Source of the DNA: Spirosoma luteum DSM 19990
Lineage (GTDB): Bacteria; Bacteroidota; Bacteroidia; Cytophagales; Spirosomataceae
Assembly (NCBI RefSeq): GCF_000374065.1
Contig: NZ_KB893256.1
Span: 47,645-111,644, forward strand
DNA length: 64,000 nucleotides
Direction: 5' to 3'
In this document: positions 50,525 through 59,951 of the stretch, piece after piece
How the letters are laid out: each line of letters starts with the position of its first letter
Position numbering within the stretch: position 1 is the first letter of the stretch
Position numbers and translations under genes: made by a program
Notes under the pieces: model-generated
Database searches by the model: none
Seen by the model: only the letters and a program-made list of their open reading frames with translations
What the model was told of the DNA's origin: nothing

Positions 50525-52900
50525 TCAAAACACAAAATTCCAGCTTATTGACGGAATAATCGTGCCGAAAACGGCTAGCTGGTAGCTTTTCGTCGTGGTG
50601 TTGACGCGCTGAAAATAAATGGAATACGGGTTTTTTTGGGCGTACACATTGTACAACGATACCGACCAGTTGCTGTAATGCTGCTGCTCCGCTGACCGCC
50701 GGCCGTCTTTGGTGAACGATACGTCTAACCGGTGGTAATCGGGAATGCGGTCGGTGTTACGCTGGGAGTAGTCGAGGACTTTGACCCCGTTGAGCCGGTA
50801 GGTGCCATCCGGGTAAGTTGTCGGGCGACCGCTGGTGTACACGAAATTGGTGCCGAAGGTCCAGCCACGGCTCCATTTCCATTGGGTAGCAATAGTCAGG
50901 TTATGAGGCCGGTCGAACGTGGAGGGGTACCAGTTGCCGCCGTTGATTTGGACGCTGGGGTACGGACTGGGTACCCGCGCCAGGGTGCGGGAATAGGTGT
51001 AGGCGACAAGGCCCGTGAGCAGGCCCCTCGTTTTCTGGGCGCTCACTTCCACGCCGTAAGCCCGACCTTGCGCCCCCAACAGGTCGGCATCCAGGATTGG
51101 GTTGAGCAGCAGCGTTGCGCCATTGCGGTATTCCACTAAATTCTCCAGCGTTTTATGGTACATCTCCACCGAGGCCTCGTACTGGTTGTCGTTGAAATTC
51201 TGGAAATAACCCACCGCAAACTGGTCGGCGATTTGGGGGGGGACTAAGGCATCGCTGAGTTTCCAGAAATCGACCGGCGAAATGGCCGTTGTGTTCGAAA
51301 TCAGATGGATATACTGGCGGGTGCGGTTATAGCTCACTTTCAGCGAACTGTTGGGCGTAATACTGGCCCGGATGGTAAGGCGCGGTTCCCAGCCGCCATA
51401 CTGCGCCAGCGGTTGCCCGTTGCCATAGCGAAGCGTATCGGTAATGCTCTCGCGGGTGCGGGGCTGCTCCTCCGCAAACTGGTAAGCTACCCCCGGTCCC
51501 ACGTTGGTAAACTGCGCGTAGCGAATCCCTACCTGTACTGACAATACCCGAACCGGAGTCCACTCTTCCGACACGTAACCCGCCCACTCCCGGCCCTGTT
51601 CGGTGGGCAGCGTCAGGGTATTGATGTTAGAATTGTCGCCGGTGGGGGCAATGGCTCCGGGAAGCAACCCATAGCCCGTTAGTGAACCGCCAAACTCCAG
51701 CCGGTGCCTGGCGGAGGGCAAATAGAGCCAGTCCATGCGGGTATCGCGCTGCCGGATGGTGGAGCGGTAGCGGTAGGTGTTAGCGGTGGTAAGTCCATCC
51801 AGAAAAAACCGGTAGTCGCTTTGGGTTGCCGTGAGGTCGAATGACAGACGCGGGTTTAACCGCTGACTCAGCCGGGCCGTCAGCAGCGTAGACTGTGTGG
51901 TATAGAGCGTGTCCTGCGGAAACCTGAACGTATCGAACGAACGATAGACGGTTGCCGATAGCTGGCTGTTGGCATTGAACCGGTAGGTCAATCGCCCGTT
52001 GAGGTCGTAGAAAAAGGCGCGGTTTTTGTTAGTGGGAGCCGGAAACAGGCTGAGAACAAAAGAGGGGTAGGCAAGACGGCCACCGGCCAGAAAGGTAAGC
52101 TTTTTATTTTTTGTCACCGGTCCCTGCGCCAGTAACCGACTGGTGAGCAGGCCAACACCTCCGCTGATGTGCAGCCGGTCGGTTTCGCCGGGTTTTGTAT
52201 TCATGAGCAGCAGCGATGACAGCCGCCCGCCATAAGCCGCCGGAATGCCCCCTTTGTAGAGGGTCACGTCCTGAATGGCATCGGCATTGAGGTTGCTTAG
52301 CAGCCCCAGCAGGTGGCTGGTGCTGAACAGCGGTGCCCCGTCTAACAGTACCAGATTCTGGTCCGTACGGCCCCCGCGCACATTGAACCCCCCCGCCCCT
52401 TCACCTACCGTACTCACGCCGGGTTGCAGGGTCAGCGCCTTCAGAATATCGACCTCGCCAAACACGACGGGAATATTCCGCAGGTTTTTCATATCCAGCC
52501 GCACCACGCTCATCTGCGTAGCCGACACGTTGGCATCGGGCGGGCGGCCCGTTACGTTCACCTCGTCCAGCTGCCGGGTATCGGGATTCAGGGCCACATC
52601 CAGCAAGATATCCGCCCGGCTTATTTCCAGAAACCGGCTCCGGGTGTAATAGCCCACCGCCGAGAAGATCAGGGTGTACGGCCCCGGCAGCACCCGCGTA
52701 TCGAACGTGCCCAGGCTGTCGGTGGTCAGGCCCACGCCCTGCCTGCGGTCATAAATGGAGACGTTGGCCAGCGGTTTGTTGGTTACGCCATCCACTACGC
52801 GCCCATGCATCCGAACCTGGACCTGCGCCCGAGCCGTGAGAGAAAGCAGGCAAAGGGTCAGGAACAGGCCGATTTTCAGGGGTTGTAACAGGTGGTACAT
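50525..52900 (-). CDS. TonB-dependent receptor with CarboxypepD-reg domain
   Basis: This 791-aa outer-membrane receptor has a signal peptide (about 1-25), a CarboxypepD-reg domain at about 30-112, a TonB plug at about 125-235 (VDILKALTLQPGVSTVGEGA then GGFNVRGGRTDQNLVLLDG) and a barrel whose last residues are SISWNFVF. It is the third gene of a minus-strand set with a DUF4249 and a kelch lipoprotein. TonB receptor plus DUF4249 is a frequent Bacteroidota pair in which the lipoprotein probably works with the receptor at the cell surface. The substrate is unknown. Confidence 0.87.
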   Translation of the reverse strand: MYHLLQPLKIGLFLTLCLLSLTARAQVQVRMHGRVVDGVTNKPLANVSIYDRRQGVGLTTDSLGTFDTRVLPGPYTLIFSAVGYYTRSRFLEISRADILLDVALNPDTRQLDEVNVTGRPPDANVSATQMSVVRLDMKNLRNIPVVFGEVDILKALTLQPGVSTVGEGAGGFNVRGGRTDQNLVLLDGAPLFSTSHLLGLLSNLNADAIQDVTLYKGGIPAAYGGRLSSLLLMNTKPGETDRLHISGGVGLLTSRLLAQGPVTKNKKLTFLAGGRLAYPSFVLSLFPAPTNKNRAFFYDLNGRLTYRFNANSQLSATVYRSFDTFRFPQDTLYTTQSTLLTARLSQRLNPRLSFDLTATQSDYRFFLDGLTTANTYRYRSTIRQRDTRMDWLYLPSARHRLEFGGSLTGYGLLPGAIAPTGDNSNINTLTLPTEQGREWAGYVSEEWTPVRVLSVQVGIRYAQFTNVGPGVAYQFAEEQPRTRESITDTLRYGNGQPLAQYGGWEPRLTIRASITPNSSLKVSYNRTRQYIHLISNTTAISPVDFWKLSDALVPPQIADQFAVGYFQNFNDNQYEASVEMYHKTLENLVEYRNGATLLLNPILDADLLGAQGRAYGVEVSAQKTRGLLTGLVAYTYSRTLARVPSPYPSVQINGGNWYPSTFDRPHNLTIATQWKWSRGWTFGTNFVYTSGRPTTYPDGTYRLNGVKVLDYSQRNTDRIPDYHRLDVSFTKDGRRSAEQQHYSNWSVSLYNVYAQKNPYSIYFQRVNTTTKSYQLAVFGTIIPSISWNFVF

Positions 52901-52973
52901 GTGATCTTTTGCTTACGTTAATTTGGCCAGACGAAGCCTTTTTCAATCGAACATTACCCGTGCCCACACGCAG

Positions 52974-54020
52974 CTACCACCCCACCGGCGGGCCTAGCTG
53001 AAACTGCGAAAAATTGCTCTGGCAGTTGCCGGGTGGAATAAAGGCCTTGTTGAGCCGGTTCAGAAACTTGTTGTAGTTGATGGTATCCCCCGGTATAATG
53101 AGCCGCTGCCGACTGACTGCCGAAGCGCCGAAATAGCCCAGCGCCAGCACCGTAGAGTCGCCCTGCTGATGTATGTTGCCTTCAATGCTCGCCGGTTGCG
53201 GGTCGAACAAAGAACCCGTGCGAATGCGCTGCTCCTCAAAATGCGTCCAGTACTGAAACGCCGACCGGGTGAGCGAATACTGTCGTACTTCCACGTACTG
53301 TTTGCCAATGGCATAAACCGGGGAGTTGAACACCGACCGGCCACTGATACGGTTACCGTTGATGAGCGCGTCGGACAGCACATTGGTCAACTGACTGTAA
53401 TACGGTACCCAGCAGGAGCAGGTACTGCACGGCGACCCGAACGGAGTGATGGGTGGATGCTGCGGGTCGAAACTTGCCCAGCGGGGCACGTAACTGTACG
53501 TTGACCAGCGGTAGTAGTCGCCGGGCGTGGCAGGGTCTTTCGTATCAATCAGGATGTTGTACGAATCGGGCTGGCCAAGACTACCCATGCCCTGCCGGAA
53601 CGTAGCATCGATCTTGTCCATGGGAGCAACGGGGGCCAGTAACTCCGGGGTTGATACATAGACCGTACCATCAGGCAAAAGCACCTTCAGCGTATAGTGG
53701 CGGCCGGGTTTCCCCCGAAAAGCCGGATCACGCACCCAGTAGTACGATGGTTGCAGCGGGTCCTGTTCCAGCGTTACGGCTTGGTCGGTGTTGTCGGTAA
53801 TGGTAACAACGGCCCCGTTGATAATTAACTCCTCGGGAAAGGCACTCCCCGACGCGTAGGTCCCCGACAGCGTGAGTTTGACCGGGTAGGGCGGGGCTTC
53901 GTCCGTAATCAGGCCCTCTACCACCAAACGCGGCTGCACCTGCCGAATGGGCAACCGCACCTCCTCCACGCAGGCCGTTAGCAATAATAGTAGCAAAATC
54001 AGTGACAATCGTCTGTTCAT
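52974..54020 (-). CDS. DUF4249 lipoprotein
   Basis: This 348-aa lipoprotein (signal LLLLLLTAC, Cys17) is of the DUF4249 family. An N-terminal beta-sandwich (QPRLVVEGLITDEAPPYPVK) is followed by a domain with SCSCW-like cysteines (PFGSPCSTCSCW, about 213-224), typical of the family. It is encoded 73 bases upstream of the TonB receptor gene, on the same strand, and most likely sits on the outer membrane next to it. I chose ATG 54020 for the lipobox; the frame could start at 54092 inside the preceding gene. Confidence 0.87.
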   Translation of the reverse strand: MNRRLSLILLLLLLTACVEEVRLPIRQVQPRLVVEGLITDEAPPYPVKLTLSGTYASGSAFPEELIINGAVVTITDNTDQAVTLEQDPLQPSYYWVRDPAFRGKPGRHYTLKVLLPDGTVYVSTPELLAPVAPMDKIDATFRQGMGSLGQPDSYNILIDTKDPATPGDYYRWSTYSYVPRWASFDPQHPPITPFGSPCSTCSCWVPYYSQLTNVLSDALINGNRISGRSVFNSPVYAIGKQYVEVRQYSLTRSAFQYWTHFEEQRIRTGSLFDPQPASIEGNIHQQGDSTVLALGYFGASAVSRQRLIIPGDTINYNKFLNRLNKAFIPPGNCQSNFSQFQLGPPVGW

Positions 54021-54030
54021 GGTCGTTCCA

Positions 54031-55380
54031 CTACGGCTTGAATTCCCAAAAATCCGTACACCCCACCAGCCGGTACCCCGCCGAGCCAACAACCGTCTGA
54101 CTTTCGTAGCCCCACCCGATATAGGCCCGGTTGAGACCGCTCCAAACGATTGGATACCGGTTGCCCTGTCCGGGGTAATCAGTCAGGTACTGCCATGTAT
54201 CGGTAGCCGGGTCATACTGGTAGATGTCGCGCAGGCCCTGTTGACTAGTGGCCGTTCCCAGCCCGAAATACCCTTTATTTTTCACGGAAAACCCCACCCC
54301 CCGCGACCGTTGCGGGCCGGGAAAATCGGCCCTGCGACTCCAGATATCCCGCTGGGAATCGTACGCGAACAGGCGCGGCTGACGACCCGGCACCTGATTG
54401 ACGACATAGCCAGTTTCGCCGATGCTGAAGGTGGCCAGTATGCCTGGTTTTTCGGGCAGGGGGGCGCGGCTTTCCTGCTCAAACTGCGCGTAGATACCCC
54501 GCATGGCGGGAGAGCCGTTGTTAGTCAGGAAAAAGGCCCATTCGGTGGTGGTGAAGTACGCTGTCTCGCCATCCTCGCCCTCGTAGAACGGAAAGACATA
54601 ACTGCCCGCACCCGGCAAAAGGGCAAACATATCGCGCAGGTAAACGTACTTACCGGGGAACAGCTCGTCGGTTTGGTAGCCTAAGCCGTAAAAATTATGA
54701 CGGTCTTTGCCGTTGTAGTAAACAACATAATCAATCAGCCCCCGGCGCACACTTACGATGGGTGGGTTGCCCGGATACCAGCCGTTTCGTTCATACACGT
54801 AATCAAACGTCTGCCATTTTTCAGCATCGGCGTAGCGGGTTACCCGAACAACGTTGCTCGACCGTTGCGCGTCGTAGTCAAGTGAGACGATGGCCCCCGT
54901 AAATTCGCCACTATCGAACGGTAAATCAGCCAGCTTTTTCCAGGGGTTGTAGGCCGTGTGGGTGTACGTACGCTCTACCGTCAGCGTATCCTTGTCGTTG
55001 TAGCGAAAGCCCAGCCGCATTCGGTAGGTTTGCCCGACGCTCAGGCCGCTCAGCGTAAGGGAATTCAAACTGTACAGGTTGAGCGATTCGGCTTTGCCAG
55101 ACACGAGCGGCAGGAAGGTTCCCCCTCCCGAAACCGGCAGTACGGTTAGCTTCCAATCCGAATTGCCAACGGCTGAGGTCAGTTTAACGACTATCCCGGC
55201 CGTTGACGCGCCTATAGGCTGTACCGAGACTAAAGCCGCCTGCGAGGGAATTGTGGTTTTGGTGTTGATAATGATGGCCGGTTCGGGAGCGTTGGCGCGG
55301 CACCCGAGGAGCCATACCACTATGACCGGAGTGAGTAGCCAGTTGAGGTTGAAAATGCTGTGAAAAACACTATTTTTCAT
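54031..55380 (-). CDS. Kelch-repeat surface lipoprotein
   Basis: This 449-aa lipoprotein has a signal ending VWLLGC (Cys27), an Ig-like beta domain at about 45-140 (TYRMRLGFRYNDKDTLTVE) and a C-terminal kelch-type propeller in which YQYDPATDTWQYLTDYPG and AFFLTNNGSPAMRGIY units are seen. Kelch propellers bind ligands or partner proteins; enzyme motifs are missing, so a galactose-oxidase activity is not implied. Its stop lies 10 bases before the DUF4249 start, so it opens the kelch, DUF4249 and TonB operon. Confidence 0.8.
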   Translation of the reverse strand: MKNSVFHSIFNLNWLLTPVIVVWLLGCRANAPEPAIIINTKTTIPSQAALVSVQPIGASTAGIVVKLTSAVGNSDWKLTVLPVSGGGTFLPLVSGKAESLNLYSLNSLTLSGLSVGQTYRMRLGFRYNDKDTLTVERTYTHTAYNPWKKLADLPFDSGEFTGAIVSLDYDAQRSSNVVRVTRYADAEKWQTFDYVYERNGWYPGNPPIVSVRRGLIDYVVYYNGKDRHNFYGLGYQTDELFPGKYVYLRDMFALLPGAGSYVFPFYEGEDGETAYFTTTEWAFFLTNNGSPAMRGIYAQFEQESRAPLPEKPGILATFSIGETGYVVNQVPGRQPRLFAYDSQRDIWSRRADFPGPQRSRGVGFSVKNKGYFGLGTATSQQGLRDIYQYDPATDTWQYLTDYPGQGNRYPIVWSGLNRAYIGWGYESQTVVGSAGYRLVGCTDFWEFKP

Positions 55381-55395
55381 AATCGTTATGCAATT

Positions 55396-55435
55396 TAGCC
55401 CGCTATGGTAGAACTGATTCCACCATAGCGGGTTA
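55396..55435 (-). terminator. Hairpin in the leader of the kelch operon
   Basis: TAGCCCGCTATGGT and ACCATAGCGGGTTA pair with one mismatch and a 12-base loop. It lies 213 bases after the RND pump stop and 16 bases before the kelch gene start on the minus strand. It may stop transcripts from the pump operon; there is no T-run. The rest of 55381-55647 shows nothing else. Confidence 0.45.
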
Positions 55436-55647
55436 AATTTTCAATCCGGGTCTTCTCAAACACTCGTTTACACCTAGCGGTCTAGCCTGCCTTTACCTGG
55501 TGAATACCCAGGCTACCCATCTTCGTCGAACAGGCGTTGGCTATTACAGGGTTCCAGATGGTCCATGAGCATATAGGCCGGGTGGATAAACCGAATTTGA
55601 GAACACCGGTTACATCAGCCGGGCCGGAGGCTTTTCATTACTCGTTT

Positions 55648-58600
55648 TTACGCCATCTCAACGTCCAGTTCCTTCTGGGGAGCAGTTTTCTTACCTGAAA
55701 AACGCTCCTTCAACCGGTCTACGACCAGGTACATGGAAGGCACCAGCAACAGGGTCAGCAACAGCGACGACAGCAGGCCGCCAATGATTACCCAGGCCAT
55801 GCCGTTCTTGACTTCGGCACTGGACCCGGAAGCCAGTGCAATCGGCAGCATACCGAATACCATCGCCAGCGTCGTCATCAGAATAGGGCGCAGTCGTTCT
55901 TTACCCGCTTCAATGAGCGCGTCGACCACATTATGCCCCTGCTCTTTGAGGTGATTAGTAAAATCGACCAGCAGAATGGCGTTTTTAGCCACCAGGCCCA
56001 GCAGCATAATCAACCCCACGATGGAGAAAATATTCAGCGTTTCCATCGTCAGGGCGAGGGCCAGCAGGGCACCAATCAGAGCCACCGGAATTGAGAACAG
56101 CACCACGAAAGGATAGATAATGCTTTCATACAACCCCACCATTACGAAATAAACGAGCAGGATGGCAATAGCCAGCGCCAGACCCAGGCTGCCAAACGCG
56201 TCGGCCTGCTGCTGCATCTGTCCGCCGTAGTAAATCGAGACACCTTCGGGTAGGGTCAGCTTGCTCACCTTCGCCTGAATATCGGCGCCGACCGTACCCA
56301 CCGGCCGACCGAATACCTGTGAGTTGATAGTAATGGACGACAGCCGGTCGATGCGTTCCAGTACACTCTCGCCAATTTGCTCCCGCACGTCGGCAAACTG
56401 CGACAGCTCAATCGTGTTGCCGTCTTTGTTCACAAAACTCAGGTGACGAACGTTCGATGGCTGGCTGCGGTCGTACTGGTCCAGTTGTACCAGAATATCG
56501 TATTCGTTGCCCGAATGCTTATATTTCGACTGGGTGTTGCCCCGAAAGGCGTTTTGCAGGGCTTGCCCAACTTCTGTGGCACTGATGCCCAACTGGGTCA
56601 TTTTTTCGCGGTCGAGTTTGACGGTTACTTCGGGCTTTGGGTCTTTCACCGAAAATTTCACGTCCTGCGTACCCGATACCGAGGCCGTAATCTGTTTCAC
56701 CTGTTCGGCGACTTTACGGATGGTGGGCAGGTCGGTGCCTTTAACCGAAATGGCAATGGGGGATGAACTGTTACCGCTGATGCTGGACGGGCTCACGGTT
56801 ACTTTCGTACCCGGAATCTGGCTGATTTCCCGCTTGAGCAACTTACCCATGTCATCGGTGGAGAGGGCGCGCTCCTTTTTGTCCACCAGTTTTACGTTCA
56901 GGGTAGCCAGATTACTGCTGGATGCCGTAGATAACCCACTGCTGCCGCCCGTTCCAACGCTGGTAAATACGTTGGTAACTTCGGGATGCTTCATAATAAT
57001 CTGTTCGGCCCGCTGCGAGATGGCGTTGGTCTGATAAATGGAGGCCGTGGGAGCCAGTTCGAGGCTAACACTCATTTCGCCCTGGTCGCTGGATGGGATG
57101 AAAGCTGCCCCGATAAAGCCCGCCGGAATCAGGTAGATGGAGCCAATCAGCAGGCCCAGCACGGTCAGGAAAATGTACCGCTTGTGGCCCAGGCTCCAGG
57201 TCAGCAGTTGCCCATAGCCGGCCGTTACTTGCTCGATCAGGTGCTCGAAACCCAGGTTTAGTTTGCCCCACAGCGTGCCGGGATTCAGCACCTGCATCTT
57301 GCCGAAACGCGATACGAGCAGGGGTGTCAGGGTGAACGATACCAGCAGACTCATCAACGTTGAGAAGACAACGACCAGCGAGAACTCACGCAGAATGTTG
57401 CCAATCAGACCACCACTGAAGGCTAACGGCACGAATACCACAACGTCTACCAGGGTAATGGCGAGGGCAGTGAAACCGATTTCGTTCCGGCCATCCAGGG
57501 CGGCTGTGCGCTTGTTCTTGCCCATTTCCAGGTGTCGGTTGATGTTTTCCAGCACCACAATCGAGTCATCGACCAGAATACCCACTACCAGCGACAGGGC
57601 CATGAGGGTCATCAGGTTGAGCGAGAAGCCCATGATGTACATCAGCGCAAACGTCGGAATCATGGACGATGGCAGCGCAACCAGCACGAACAGCGACGAG
57701 CGGAAACTGTGCAGAAACAACAGCATCACCACCGATACAATGAGGATGGCAAGCCCTAAATCGTCCACAACGGCATCGGCAGAGGCCAGCGTGTAAATCG
57801 ACTGGTCGGAGGCAATATTGAATTTTACGTCCTGACTGGCGTACTGTTTTTCGATACCCGCAATCCGGGCTTTCACCAGCTGACTGACCGACACGGCGTT
57901 GGCGTCGGACTGCTTCTGAATCTGAATACCAATGGAGGGCTGCGCGTTGATATGGTTGATGGCCGTTGGCTTGGCACTGGCATCTACCACATCGGCTACG
58001 TCTTTTAGTAATACCTGACCACCGCTGGCCCGGCGGGTTACGATTAGCTCGCGCAGCCGGTTGATAGTTTCCAGCGAGGCATCAAACCGAATGGAATACT
58101 GCGCGTCGCGGGTTTCAAGCTGACCGGCGGGATAACTGGCGTTGGCCGCGTTGATGGCCTGCGCCACCTGACCAATGGACAGCCCGTAGGCTTTCAGTTT
58201 CTCCTGACTAACGTTGACCTGAATTTCGCGTTCATTGCCGCCAATGATGTTGACCTGCCCTACGCCCGGCACGTTGGAAAGCTGGGGTTTCAGGTTCTTG
58301 TCGATGAGGTCATACAAGGCCGTGGGCGGCATCTTGGCCGTAACGCCCATTTGCAGAATCGGTGCCTGGTCGGTCGAGAATTTATTGATGATTGGGCGGT
58401 CGGCCCCGTCGGGCAGCAGGTTACTGATTTGTTCTACCCGGCGCTGGGCATCCTGCTGGGCCTCGGTGGTGTTGATACCGCTTTTCAGCTGGATAACGAT
58501 ATTAGACGCACCTTCCTGCGAGGTGGAGGTCATCCGGTCAAGCCCTTCCAGTGCCGACAGGGCATCTTCAATCCGTTTGGTCACGTTGGTTTCAACCTCA

Positions 58601-58770
58601 TCGGCCGAGGCTCCCCGGTACACGGTTGTCACGCCGATAACGTTAGCCTCAAATTTGGGCAGCAGGTTGTATGAAAGCTGGGTATACGTCAGCCCCCCGA
58701 ACAGCATCAGAACGACAAAGATGGTCGTGACCAGCAGCGGCCGTTTTATGGCAATTTCTGTGATAGACAT
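55648..58770 (-). CDS. RND efflux pump permease, HAE1 family
   Basis: This 1040-aa inner-membrane pump belongs to the AcrB/MdtB class. The proton-relay residues are complete: Asp401-Asp402 in GILVDDSIVVLEN and a Lys in GLVAKNAILLVDF. The N-terminus MSITEIAIKRPLLVTTIFVV and the TM6 region VVFVPLAFSGGLIGNILREF are standard. I chose ATG 58770; the frame extends to 58854 through a hairpin without family-like residues. It is the last gene of a TolC, adaptor and pump operon. It differs from the pump at 27839 in keeping both relay aspartates, so the two are not recent copies. Confidence 0.92.
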   Translation of the reverse strand: MSITEIAIKRPLLVTTIFVVLMLFGGLTYTQLSYNLLPKFEANVIGVTTVYRGASADEVETNVTKRIEDALSALEGLDRMTSTSQEGASNIVIQLKSGINTTEAQQDAQRRVEQISNLLPDGADRPIINKFSTDQAPILQMGVTAKMPPTALYDLIDKNLKPQLSNVPGVGQVNIIGGNEREIQVNVSQEKLKAYGLSIGQVAQAINAANASYPAGQLETRDAQYSIRFDASLETINRLRELIVTRRASGGQVLLKDVADVVDASAKPTAINHINAQPSIGIQIQKQSDANAVSVSQLVKARIAGIEKQYASQDVKFNIASDQSIYTLASADAVVDDLGLAILIVSVVMLLFLHSFRSSLFVLVALPSSMIPTFALMYIMGFSLNLMTLMALSLVVGILVDDSIVVLENINRHLEMGKNKRTAALDGRNEIGFTALAITLVDVVVFVPLAFSGGLIGNILREFSLVVVFSTLMSLLVSFTLTPLLVSRFGKMQVLNPGTLWGKLNLGFEHLIEQVTAGYGQLLTWSLGHKRYIFLTVLGLLIGSIYLIPAGFIGAAFIPSSDQGEMSVSLELAPTASIYQTNAISQRAEQIIMKHPEVTNVFTSVGTGGSSGLSTASSSNLATLNVKLVDKKERALSTDDMGKLLKREISQIPGTKVTVSPSSISGNSSSPIAISVKGTDLPTIRKVAEQVKQITASVSGTQDVKFSVKDPKPEVTVKLDREKMTQLGISATEVGQALQNAFRGNTQSKYKHSGNEYDILVQLDQYDRSQPSNVRHLSFVNKDGNTIELSQFADVREQIGESVLERIDRLSSITINSQVFGRPVGTVGADIQAKVSKLTLPEGVSIYYGGQMQQQADAFGSLGLALAIAILLVYFVMVGLYESIIYPFVVLFSIPVALIGALLALALTMETLNIFSIVGLIMLLGLVAKNAILLVDFTNHLKEQGHNVVDALIEAGKERLRPILMTTLAMVFGMLPIALASGSSAEVKNGMAWVIIGGLLSSLLLTLLLVPSMYLVVDRLKERFSGKKTAPQKELDVEMA

Positions 58771-58777
58771 AGTTTTA

Positions 58778-58842
58778 ATGAGCGAAAGAGTGAATGAGCA
58801 AAAGAGTGGCTGGCGCGAGTGGATAGTCACTCTTTCGCTCAT
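58778..58842. repeat. 16-bp inverted repeat between adaptor and pump genes
   Basis: ATGAGCGAAAGAGTGA (58778-58793) and TCACTCTTTCGCTCAT (58827-58842) are perfect complements 33 bases apart, and AAAGAGTG/CACTCTTT are also repeated near them. It lies in the 91-base space between two operon genes and could shape mRNA processing or lower pump expression. Confidence 0.6.
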
Positions 58843-58861
58843 GCACTCTATCACTCTTTAG

Positions 58862-59917
58862 TTAATTAGTTACCTGTACGGTTTTGCCATCGGTCAGGTT
58901 AAGCTGGCCCGTGGTGACGACTTTATCGCCTGCCGACAAGCCGCTGCGTACCTCGATCTGGTCGCCAAATTCGCGGCCTAGCTCAATTTTACGCTGCTTC
59001 GCTACGTTGCCTTCCAGCACATATACATACGGATTCTGAACGCTTTCGACCAGAGCCGAGCGGGGAATCTGGAGGGCTTTCTGGTTCGACTTACGGGTGA
59101 AATCGACGCTGACGAACGTTCCGGCTTTCAGCACGCCCGCCTGGTCGATGGTGATTTCGACGGGGTAGCTGTGCTCGGCGCTGCCCTGGGGAGAGATATA
59201 GGAGATGTGCCCCCGGAAGGTTTTGCCGGGAAAAATCTCGGTCGATACGTGAACGGACTGCCCTTTGCTGAGTTTATACACATCGCTTTCGTTGACGGGT
59301 ACTTCCACTTTCAGGCGCGATACGTCCAGCACCGTGCCGAGTACCGTACCGGGGCTGATGTACTCACCCGGTTCGATGTCGCGCTTCACAATCTGTCCGC
59401 TGATGGGCGCTTTCACGTTGGCATCCGCAATCTGCTTTTTGATTTGCTCGGCCTGATTTAAGGCGTTTTCGTAATTGTATTTTGTTTCGTTGACCTGCAA
59501 CTCGGTAGTGGCGTTACCGGCCAGCAGCGTGTTGTACCGGGTCACGTCCTTTTTGAGCTTGTCGATGTTGAGCTGCGTAGCCTGTAGCGAAATCTGCTTC
59601 AGCTCATTGTCCAGACTTACCAGCGTAGCACCACTTTTAACGAACGAACCCAAGTTGAAATTAACCTGCATCACTTTTCCGGCGGTGGTAGCGGTGATAT
59701 TAGCTTCGCGGAAGGGAATCAGGTTGCCCGTTTTAACGAGCTGCTGGTCCACAATGCCCTCGGCAACGGTGGCGACCGTTACGGGAATGGCGGTATTTAC
59801 CGTGGCAACGGGCGCGTTTTGCGCGTCTATCGTTGCTTTATTGGCAGCCAGTCGGAAACCGATTAGACTAAGCGAACCGATTAGAATGGCAACGATGAAT
59901 AGGGTTGACTTTTTCAT
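58862..59917 (-). CDS. RND efflux periplasmic adaptor
   Basis: This 351-aa membrane-fusion protein has an uncleaved or signal-like N-terminal helix at about 4-23. Lipoyl halves lie at about 70-100 (TATTAGKVMQVNFNLGSFVK) and 165-200 (ADANVKAPISGQIVKRDIEP), with a helical hairpin at about 105-165 and beta-barrel and membrane-proximal parts to the C-terminus. It connects the pump downstream to the TolC-like channel upstream. No lipobox is present, unlike the adaptor at 26660. Confidence 0.9.
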   Translation of the reverse strand: MKKSTLFIVAILIGSLSLIGFRLAANKATIDAQNAPVATVNTAIPVTVATVAEGIVDQQLVKTGNLIPFREANITATTAGKVMQVNFNLGSFVKSGATLVSLDNELKQISLQATQLNIDKLKKDVTRYNTLLAGNATTELQVNETKYNYENALNQAEQIKKQIADANVKAPISGQIVKRDIEPGEYISPGTVLGTVLDVSRLKVEVPVNESDVYKLSKGQSVHVSTEIFPGKTFRGHISYISPQGSAEHSYPVEITIDQAGVLKAGTFVSVDFTRKSNQKALQIPRSALVESVQNPYVYVLEGNVAKQRKIELGREFGDQIEVRSGLSAGDKVVTTGQLNLTDGKTVQVTN

Positions 59918-59951
59918 TGATGTATGATTGACTTCGAGGTTGTCGATTAAT

